From: Paracoccaceae bacterium
GTDB taxonomy: Bacteria > Pseudomonadota > Alphaproteobacteria > Rhodobacterales > Rhodobacteraceae
Assembly (NCBI GenBank): GCA_003447515.1
Contig: DLZA01000388.1
Coordinates: 6,783-17,499, forward strand
Direction of reading: 5' to 3'
Length of the DNA stretch: 10,717 bases
Part shown: in pieces, positions 5,742-10,717 of the stretch
How the letters are laid out: each line of letters begins with the position of its first letter
Numbering within the stretch: position 1 is the first letter of the stretch
The notes under the pieces: model-generated
The model's input: the letters and a program-made list of their open reading frames with translations, nothing else
What the model was told of the DNA's origin: nothing
Databases searched by the model: none
Program-made: the position numbers and the translations under genes

Positions 5742-7520
5742 TTACAATGGCCAAAACACCAAGATTGCAGGAATACTTACCACTACAATTAGTACCTCAA
5801 GTGGTAATCCTGTTCTCCAGTAATCCCCGAATTTATAACCCCCAGGTCCAAGGATTAAAGTGTTGTTCTTATGCCCAATTGGCGTGAGGAATGCACAGCT
5901 AGCTGCTACGGCAACGGCCATCAAAAACGGATCAGCGTTTACGTCTAAACTCTCGGCCATCTTTATGCCTACCGGGGCTGCTACAATGGTCGTGGCAGTA
6001 TTGTTCAGTACATCTGAAAGGGTCATGGTTACGACCATCAGTGCCGTCAGGATAGCCCAAGCAGGCATCCCGCTAGTCAGCCCGATCAAGGACTCAGCGA
6101 TCAGCTCCGTCCCGCCTGATTTTTCCAACGCGACCCCTAGTGGTATCATGGAGCCAAGCAAAACCACGACGGGCCACTCAACATGTGTATATACGTCCGA
6201 TAGCGGCACAATCCGGGTCAACGTAAACAAAGCGACAACCACACCCAAGGCTACTGGTAAATACACAAGTCCCATGCTCGCAGCTACAACCGCGGCCGCA
6301 AATATACCTATTGCGAGCCAAGTCTTCTCGTTTTGTGTTACGGTCAGCCCACGCTCTACTAATGGCAGACAGCCAAGCCAATCTATAACTTGGTCTTGTG
6401 TCTCAGATGGTGTCAACAAGAGAAGGATATCTCCCGGATAGATTTCTGTGCGCCGCACTTGAGATTTGATCTGTTTTCCGTTGCGCGAAATCCCCATTAG
6501 GATCGTGTTCTGCCGCCAATTCAGCCCAATTGCTACAGCGTCCTTTCCTACGATACGACTCGTTTCAGTAACAACCACTTCAGCCAAGCTAATACCTTCG
6601 CCTGCTGCCTTCAGATTATCTTCACGTTTTTTATCTGCGAAATCGAGCTTAAATGTGGTCCGAAACTCATCGATTGCCTCAGGCCCAGCCTCTAAAACCA
6701 ACATGTCACCAGATGCCAGGTTGCGGTTCCGTGCATTGCCATACAAGCGCCGCCCGTCGCGGATCACTCCTACGATGGCAACATCCGCTTTCTCTGCTTG
6801 CTCCACCAAATCCGAAGGTTTTTGCCCAATCAGCTTACTTGTAGAGGGCACTGTCAATTCGGCTACGTAACTGGCTGCTTCCATCAGTTTTTCACTGGGT
6901 GAGGCACCTTCAGCCCGCGGAATCAAACGCCAACCAACGGTGGACATAAACAATAAACCTGTCAGTGCTGCCACCAACCCCACAGGGGCGAAGTCGAACA
7001 TTTTAAACGCCTCGCCCAAGTTATCCTCGCGAATTGTTGCAATTATAATATTCGGTGGTGTGCCAATCATTGTGACCATCCCACCCAAAATAGTCGCAAA
7101 ACTTAGCGGCATCAGTGATAAACCTGCCATCCGCTTAGCTTTTCGTGCGGTCTGCAAATCCACAGGCATCAACAACGCAAGTGCCGCTACATTATTCATA
7201 AATGCTGACAGTATGGCGCCCACAGTGCCAATGATTGCGATATGTGCGCCAAGGCCTCTCGAACTGTCCAAAAATATGCGCGTTATTAATCCAACAGCTC
7301 CTGAGTTGACCAATCCAGCTGACACAATTAGCACGAGTGCAACTACCAGCGTGGCAGGATGCCCAAAACCTGAAAAAGCATCTTTGCCCTCAACCACACC
7401 TGCTAAAACACCCACCATAAGTGCCCCAAAAGCGACAAGATCATAGCGATACCGACCCCACAAAAGTAAGGTAAATACGCCACCAAAAATTACAAAAAGG
7501 ATTATTTGACTTGCTGTCAT
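5742..7520 (-). CDS. SLC13 family permease with two RCK_C domains (paralogue)
   Basis: This second 592-residue SLC13-type permease has the same architecture as its neighbour: N-terminal membrane half, two RCK_C-like repeats at about 215-290 (ELTVPSTSKLIG ... LASGDMLVLEAG) and 305-385 (VVVTETSRIVG ... IYPGDILLLLTP), then the C-terminal membrane half. The hairpin motifs are AFMNNVAALALLMPV, MIGTPPNIIIATI, DVLNNTATTIVAAPVG and FLTPIGHKNNTLILGPGGY. The two proteins differ at motif-adjacent positions likely to shape the substrate site (IGTSTN versus IGTPPN; GYQTNT versus GHKNNT), so they may carry different substrates. The start ATG at 7520 has only a weak upstream purine stretch (GGAT). It lies 62 bases downstream of lysE on the same strand and could be read from the lysE promoter. 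Candidate substrates are sulfate or dicarboxylates by family knowledge only. Confidence 0.88.
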   Translation of the reverse strand: MTASQIILFVIFGGVFTLLLWGRYRYDLVAFGALMVGVLAGVVEGKDAFSGFGHPATLVVALVLIVSAGLVNSGAVGLITRIFLDSSRGLGAHIAIIGTVGAILSAFMNNVAALALLMPVDLQTARKAKRMAGLSLMPLSFATILGGMVTMIGTPPNIIIATIREDNLGEAFKMFDFAPVGLVAALTGLLFMSTVGWRLIPRAEGASPSEKLMEAASYVAELTVPSTSKLIGQKPSDLVEQAEKADVAIVGVIRDGRRLYGNARNRNLASGDMLVLEAGPEAIDEFRTTFKLDFADKKREDNLKAAGEGISLAEVVVTETSRIVGKDAVAIGLNWRQNTILMGISRNGKQIKSQVRRTEIYPGDILLLLTPSETQDQVIDWLGCLPLVERGLTVTQNEKTWLAIGIFAAAVVAASMGLVYLPVALGVVVALFTLTRIVPLSDVYTHVEWPVVVLLGSMIPLGVALEKSGGTELIAESLIGLTSGMPAWAILTALMVVTMTLSDVLNNTATTIVAAPVGIKMAESLDVNADPFLMAVAVAASCAFLTPIGHKNNTLILGPGGYKFGDYWRTGLPLEVLIVVVSIPAILVFWPL

Positions 7521-7582
7521 AGCTAAGATTTATCCAAGTCGTCAAGGAACGTCACGCCCCGAATTTACACTGAGCTTTGATA

Positions 7583-8182
7583 TTATTCAATCAACAGCAC
7601 CGGAAGGGCAGACAATATCAGTAGAAGCGCCATCCCAGCATTAAACGCTTGCAACCAACGCGGCTTATTCAAAAAAAACCGAATTTGTTTGCCCATTATG
7701 GTCCAAATACACACAGTTGGTAGGATTATCGCGCCAAAAACGGTTGCCACAACCAAAATTGCCTGCACTGTTTGCCCTGGCGCATATGCTGCGATTGACG
7801 TGAGTGCCATAGACCAAGCCTTAGGATTTAACCATTGAAACAGTGCGGCTTGTATGAAGGTGATTTTCTCCCCAGGGGGCGCACTGCCTTTGGGAGGGGC
7901 AGCATTTGCGATCTTCCAGGCAAGCCATAAAAGGTAAACAATCGAAAATATCTTCAAAATCGTGTACGATATAGGGAATGCATCAAAAAGCTGAATCAAC
8001 CCCAGCCCTACCAAAACGATCATCAACGTAAACCCAATGCTAATTCCGAGCATATGCGGAATCGACCCCACGAATCCAAAATTTGCGCCGGAAGCCATGA
8101 GCATGATGTTATTGGGCCCTGGTGTGATTGATGAGACAAGCGCAAAGCCAACTAAAGCGGTGAGGAGTTCAAAAGGGATCAT
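7583..8182 (-). CDS. LysE family translocator
   Basis: The 199-residue product has the size of LysE/RhtB exporters, inner-membrane proteins of about six helices that expel amino acids or related metabolites. The N-terminal SSITPGPNNIMLMASGANFG is the family signature, and FQWLNPKAWSMAL is the second conserved block near residues 114-126. A hydrophilic loop (NAAPPKGSAPPGEK) separates the first and second membrane groups. The substrate cannot be read from the sequence; lysine, arginine, threonine and homoserine lactones are all known for the family. The start ATG at 8182 is preceded by a short leader and a good promoter about 30 bases upstream, with no strong ribosome-binding site. It is divergent from yebC; the SLC13 paralogue follows on the same strand. 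Confidence 0.9.
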   Translation of the reverse strand: MIPFELLTALVGFALVSSITPGPNNIMLMASGANFGFVGSIPHMLGISIGFTLMIVLVGLGLIQLFDAFPISYTILKIFSIVYLLWLAWKIANAAPPKGSAPPGEKITFIQAALFQWLNPKAWSMALTSIAAYAPGQTVQAILVVATVFGAIILPTVCIWTIMGKQIRFFLNKPRWLQAFNAGMALLLILSALPVLLIE

Positions 8183-8210
8183 TGGATTTCATTAAATTAA
8201 TATAACTCGT

Positions 8211-8238
8211 TTTATAAACAGGCTTGGGCCGATCTCAA
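8211..8238 (-). promoter_or_regulatory. lysE promoter
   Basis: On the minus strand TTGAGA (8238-8233) and TATAAA (8216-8211) are separated by 16 bases. Transcription would begin near 8204, leaving a leader of about 20 bases before the lysE ATG. Both elements are close to sigma-70 consensus and the distance to the gene is sensible. No operator symmetry was seen over it. Confidence 0.5.
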
Positions 8239-8273
8239 GTAAGGTATTTTGCGTAACTGTTAGGGAAATGTAA

Positions 8274-8303
8274 TTGATAAAAGGCTAAGTTATAAGGTGT
8301 ACT
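8274..8303 (+). promoter_or_regulatory. possible yebC promoter
   Basis: TTGATA (8274-8279) and TGTACT (8298-8303) are separated by 18 bases and point toward yebC, with about 55 bases of leader. The -10 element is mediocre and TTATAA at 8290-8295 is a competing candidate, so this is a weak call. Confidence 0.25.
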
Positions 8304-8364
8304 TGCTCAGCGGTTCCCTTGCATTTAAAGAGGCAGCGAAGAAACCTTTAACGCGGAGGCTCTC

Positions 8365-9105
8365 ATGGCAGGCCATTCCAAATGGGCAAATATCCAGCAC
8401 AGAAAAGGACGCCAAGATGCAGTCCGTTCCAAACTATTTTCCAAACTAGCAAAAGAAATTACGGTTGCTGCGAAAATGGGTGACCCTGATCCTGAAAAAA
8501 ATCCGCGTCTGCGTTTGGCCGTGAAAGAGGCTAAAGGAAAATCAGTTCCTAAGGACGTAATAGAAAGGGCAATCAACAAGGCGTCTGCACAAGACGGTGA
8601 TGATTATGAAGAAATCCGTTACGAAGGCTACGGCCCAGCCGGTGTCGCTGTGATTGTTGAAGCTATGACTGATAATAAGAACCGTACAGCATCAACCGTG
8701 CGCTCTACCTTTACCAAATCTGGTGGCAACTTGGCGGAAACTGGAGCTGTGTCTTTTATGTTTGAACGTAAAGGTTTTGTCGCTTACCCGGCTGAGGCAG
8801 GTGATGCTGACACCGTCTTCGAAGCGGCCATTGAAGCGGGTGCCGAAGACGTCGAAAGCACACAGGATGGGCACGAGATTTTTTGCGAGTTTACGCATCT
8901 GAATGATGTCTCCAGTGCGTTGGAAGTATCACTCGGAGAATCCGAGTCCTCTAAGCTTATCTGGAAGCCAACCACAACGACTGAGTTGAATTTGGAAGGC
9001 GCTGAAAAATTGATGCGCCTTATTAACGCCCTGGAAGACGATGACGATGTACAAACTGTTACCGCCAATTTTGAAATTTCAGATGAGGTTATGGCACAGC
9101 TGTAG
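8365..9105 (+). CDS. yebC: YebC family protein (YebC/PmpR/TACO1)
   Basis: The 246-residue product is a full-length YebC. The N-terminus [32 protein letters not shown] is the family hallmark, followed by [23 protein letters not shown] and [23 protein letters not shown], then the [18 protein letters not shown] block and the acidic C-terminal domain. The family was long annotated as DNA-binding transcriptional regulators; more recent work on bacterial YebC and mitochondrial TACO1 supports a role at the ribosome in relieving stalling at proline-rich stretches. The start is secure: GGAGG (8355-8359) stands 5 bases before ATG 8365. In many bacteria yebC is next to ruvC; here ruvC is absent from the window and the gene stands alone between the divergent lysE and the convergent yeeE pair. 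Confidence 0.95.
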   Translation: MAGHSKWANIQHRKGRQDAVRSKLFSKLAKEITVAAKMGDPDPEKNPRLRLAVKEAKGKSVPKDVIERAINKASAQDGDDYEEIRYEGYGPAGVAVIVEAMTDNKNRTASTVRSTFTKSGGNLAETGAVSFMFERKGFVAYPAEAGDADTVFEAAIEAGAEDVESTQDGHEIFCEFTHLNDVSSALEVSLGESESSKLIWKPTTTTELNLEGAEKLMRLINALEDDDDVQTVTANFEISDEVMAQL

Positions 9106-9199
9106 ATAAAAAAATTTTAGCCAGCCGTAGGAATGCTCGGGGAGATCATTTTTCTGCCCAACTAAAAATGTTTGGGGCGGATGTCTTTTCAGGCGCGTT

Positions 9200-9625
9200 T
9201 CATTGTTGTTTAAATAAACGGTCCGATAGGGGCTTTGTTGCGAACATTGCGATTAGCATCGAGACAACGAAGACCAGACCACTTGCGCCGCTGAAAGACA
9301 AAGATGCAAAGGCGGGTCCAGGGCAAAATCCAGACAGACCCCAGCCCATGCCAAATAGAATGCTGCCGACTACTAAGCGTTTATCGATAATTGTGCGGTG
9401 TGGGACTGGAAATGCGCCGCCTAAAACGGATAGTTTGCGTCTGGCCGCTATTTGCCATGCAAATAGCATCGGGACAATTGCTCCGCCCATCACGAACATC
9501 AATGTTGGATCCCACATGCCAAACAGATCCAAAAAACCCTGCACGCGCAAAGTGTTTGTCATGCCAGAAATTACAAGACCAGCGCCAAACAGACCACCAC
9601 AAAACAGTGAAACTAGTACACGCAT
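9200..9625 (-). CDS. YeeE/YedE family protein, C-terminal half-unit (DUF6691-like)
   Basis: This 141-residue membrane protein is the second half of a split YeeE/YedE (Sulf_transp) system, a family that includes the thiosulfate transporter TsuA. Family features are FGAGLVISGMTNTLRVQGFLD (with the preceding G), then FGMWDPTLMFVMGGA and the C-terminal GWGLSGFCPGPA, which contains the conserved Cys101. About four membrane helices are likely. The start ATG at 9625 shares its A with the TGA stop of the upstream partner (TGATG), a typical coupling arrangement. A longer frame open upstream to 10036 is only the shadow of the partner gene. Transport of thiosulfate or another sulfur species is inferred from the family; direct substrate evidence is not visible. 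Confidence 0.87.
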   Translation of the reverse strand: MRVLVSLFCGGLFGAGLVISGMTNTLRVQGFLDLFGMWDPTLMFVMGGAIVPMLFAWQIAARRKLSVLGGAFPVPHRTIIDKRLVVGSILFGMGWGLSGFCPGPAFASLSFSGASGLVFVVSMLIAMFATKPLSDRLFKQQ

Positions 9626-10047
9626 CACAGTACTCCCATGCGGCGCGCAGCGACAATTACTAGCACGCCTGCGCCGATATAGACGCAAGTTGCAACAATA
9701 CTGCGCACTGAAAAACGTGACATACCGCAAACCCCATGACCAGATGTACATCCTGATCCGAGACGTGTACCGAACCCTACCATAATGCCTGCCACGATTA
9801 GTAAAGGTAAGTTTGATGTCACATGAGTAGTTGGAATTGCTACGAATAGACTTGCTAAAGCCGGCACACCCATCAAGCCTAGCAGGAATGCAATACGTTC
9901 GACTCGTGCTGACTTTGCCGTGCCATCCACAAGCGATCCAGCAATACCCGACGCGCCCATAATGCGCCCGTTTATCAATAGGTAGACACCTGCCGCACAG
10001 CCGATCATCAAGCCGCCGATAATACCATACATCCAAGCAACTTCCAT
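9625..10047 (-). CDS. YeeE/YedE family protein, N-terminal half-unit
   Basis: This 140-residue membrane protein pairs with the gene just downstream. It carries the YeeE/YedE signature GFGTRLGSGCTSGHGVCGMSR with Cys100 and Cys107; in TsuA, equivalent conserved cysteines line the path and handle thiosulfate. Other family blocks are GLMIGCAAGVYLLINGRIMGASGIAGSL at the N-terminus. The start ATG at 10047 has a good Shine-Dalgarno sequence, GGAGGG, about five bases upstream. In many bacteria these half-pairs sit beside an ArsR/BigR-type sulfide sensor and a persulfide dioxygenase; neither is in the window, so the link to sulfide or persulfide handling is inferred from the family alone. Confidence 0.88.
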   Translation of the reverse strand: MEVAWMYGIIGGLMIGCAAGVYLLINGRIMGASGIAGSLVDGTAKSARVERIAFLLGLMGVPALASLFVAIPTTHVTSNLPLLIVAGIMVGFGTRLGSGCTSGHGVCGMSRFSVRSIVATCVYIGAGVLVIVAARRMGVL

Positions 10048-10080
10048 TTTCGCCCTCCAGTAGTTAACCTTCTCTTACGC

Positions 10081-10095
10081 TTTTGGTCGCCAAAA
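10081..10095. repeat. perfect inverted repeat upstream of the YeeE/YedE pair
   Basis: TTTTGG-TCG-CCAAAA is a perfect 6-base inverted repeat with a three-base centre, located about 35 bases upstream of the first yeeE/yedE start, in the 269-base space shared with pntA. It could be a small operator or a hairpin in the leader of the yeeE message. It is too short and AT-flanked to call a terminator. The rest of this space shows only weak promoter-like matches: TTGACC-N17-TACCGC leftward and TTGTTA-N16-TTTAAC rightward. Confidence 0.35.
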
Positions 10096-10316
10096 ACCAG
10101 ATAAATCTGCGATGTGGATCCTTGGTTGCGGTAAGAAATGGGTGCTTTACGGTCAAATTTTCGTTAAAAAAAGGTATTTACGCCCGGCGATGTCTGATTG
10201 ACGCATTTACACGCTAGAGCAACTTGTTACTTAGCGCTCAAAGTGTTTAACCATGTAGTGATTCCATCCAGTTAGGGTGGTGCTCGCAGTCAACGTTTGA
10301 ACAAAGGAGATTTGTC

Positions 10317-10717
10317 ATGCGCATCGGGACACCGAAGGAGCTCTTTGAGGGTGAAGCCAGGGTTGCAATGACCCCAGACTCCGCTGTTCAACTACAGAAA
10401 CTCGGCTACGAGTGTGTAATTGAAGCAGGAGCAGGGGCCGCTGCTCGTTTTTTTGATGCAGATTACAAAGCTGTTGGTGTGGAGGTCGTGAAAACGGGTG
10501 CTGCACTCTACAAGACTGCGGATGTAGTCGCAAAAGTACGACCCCCAGAAGATGCAGAGATTCGCCGCCTCAAAAAAGGACAAACACTGATCTCGTTCTT
10601 TTATCCAGGTCAGAATGAAAAATTGATGGATGCCGCAAATAAAAAAGGTGCGAATGTGATCGCCATGGATATGGTCCCGCGTATATCCCGCGCCCAAAAA
10701 ATGGATGCGCTATCATC
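10317..10717 (+). CDS. pntA: NAD(P) transhydrogenase alpha subunit, 3'-truncated by window edge
   Basis: The first 133 codons of PntA (Re/Si-specific proton-translocating transhydrogenase, domain I) are present and the frame is still open at the edge. The enzyme couples proton flow across the inner membrane to hydride transfer from NADH to NADP. Family blocks are MRIGTPKELFEGEARVAMTP at the start, AKVRPP (72-77), LISFFYPGQN (91-100) and VPRISRAQKMDALSS (120 onward). The last contains the RQD-loop residues Arg122, Gln127 and Asp130, spaced as in Rhodospirillum rubrum domain I, where they act at the hydride-transfer site. The start is secure: AAGGAGA (10304-10310) lies 6 bases before the ATG. 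pntB would be expected downstream, outside the window. It is divergent from the yeeE/yedE pair. Confidence 0.95.
   Translation, partial: MRIGTPKELFEGEARVAMTPDSAVQLQKLGYECVIEAGAGAAARFFDADYKAVGVEVVKTGAALYKTADVVAKVRPPEDAEIRRLKKGQTLISFFYPGQNEKLMDAANKKGANVIAMDMVPRISRAQKMDALS

Noticed and set aside
5860..6441. 193-residue plus-strand open frame
   Set aside because: It is antisense to the SLC13 paralogue, with low-complexity Ser/Thr/Ala composition typical of a shadow frame.
7577..7594. TTGAT-N8-ATCAA symmetry as an FNR-type site
   Set aside because: The spacing is eight, not four bases, and it lies over the 3' end of lysE, not in a promoter.
9157..9176. CCCAA/TTGGG hairpin between yebC and yeeE/yedE as a terminator
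   Set aside because: The stem is short, the loop is ten bases and no T-run follows on either strand.
9168..9785. 205-residue plus-strand open frame
   Set aside because: It is antisense to both yeeE/yedE genes, whose conserved motifs prove the opposite strand; its sequence resembles nothing known.
9626..10036. long N-terminal extension of the second YeeE/YedE half-unit
   Set aside because: Its Cys/Arg/Tyr-rich translation is the out-of-frame reading of the partner gene; the family start MRVLVSLF is at 9625.
10168..10185. TTAA-N7-TATT as a CtrA site before pntA
   Set aside because: Only one half-site matches and it lies in an A-rich run where chance matches are expected.

Overview
The window reads as ordinary, gene-dense chromosome of an alphaproteobacterium, most likely Rhodobacterales (Roseobacter-type) of moderate GC. 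The grounds are an MmcB-type repair protein, a direct-repeat SOS box of the alphaproteobacterial form (GTTC-N7-GTTC), a YmdB/TIGR00282 protein of the alphaproteobacterial variant, the 6S RNA-ygfA order, a split YeeE/YedE pair and a transhydrogenase alpha subunit. The assignment rests on remembered family features, not on a database search. No mobile element, CRISPR array, tRNA or rRNA was seen.

Layout: (1) 1-735 (+) is the 3' part of a PHB-depolymerase/LpqC-type esterase. It converges on mmcB (732-1187, -), and the two share a TTAA stop. (2) 1188-1533 is a busy intergenic stretch. It holds an mmcB promoter with a perfect LexA-type box between -35 and -10 and probably leaderless transcription, followed by a rightward promoter feeding a candidate 6S RNA (about 1272-1455). 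(3) 1534-5721 is a plus-strand run: 5-formyltetrahydrofolate cyclo-ligase, YmdB-type metallophosphoesterase, an EamA/DMT transporter starting on GTG inside the preceding stop, and an SLC13-family permease with two RCK_C domains. (4) 5742-8182 (-) holds a second, paralogous SLC13/RCK_C permease, tail-to-tail with the first, and a LysE-family exporter. (5) 8365-9105 (+) is YebC. (6) 9200-10047 (-) is a two-gene YeeE/YedE sulfur-transport pair overlapping by one base. (7) From 10317 (+) the window enters pntA, which runs off the right edge.

The genes do not form one pathway. The best-supported themes are DNA damage response (mmcB plus LexA box), stationary-phase RNA control and folate metabolism (6S RNA plus ygfA), membrane transport (two SLC13, EamA, LysE, YeeE/YedE) and redox balance (pntA). 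I found no convincing undescribed multi-gene system. The observations most worth checking are the LexA box/leaderless promoter of mmcB, the 6S RNA candidate and the inverted SLC13 paralogue pair.
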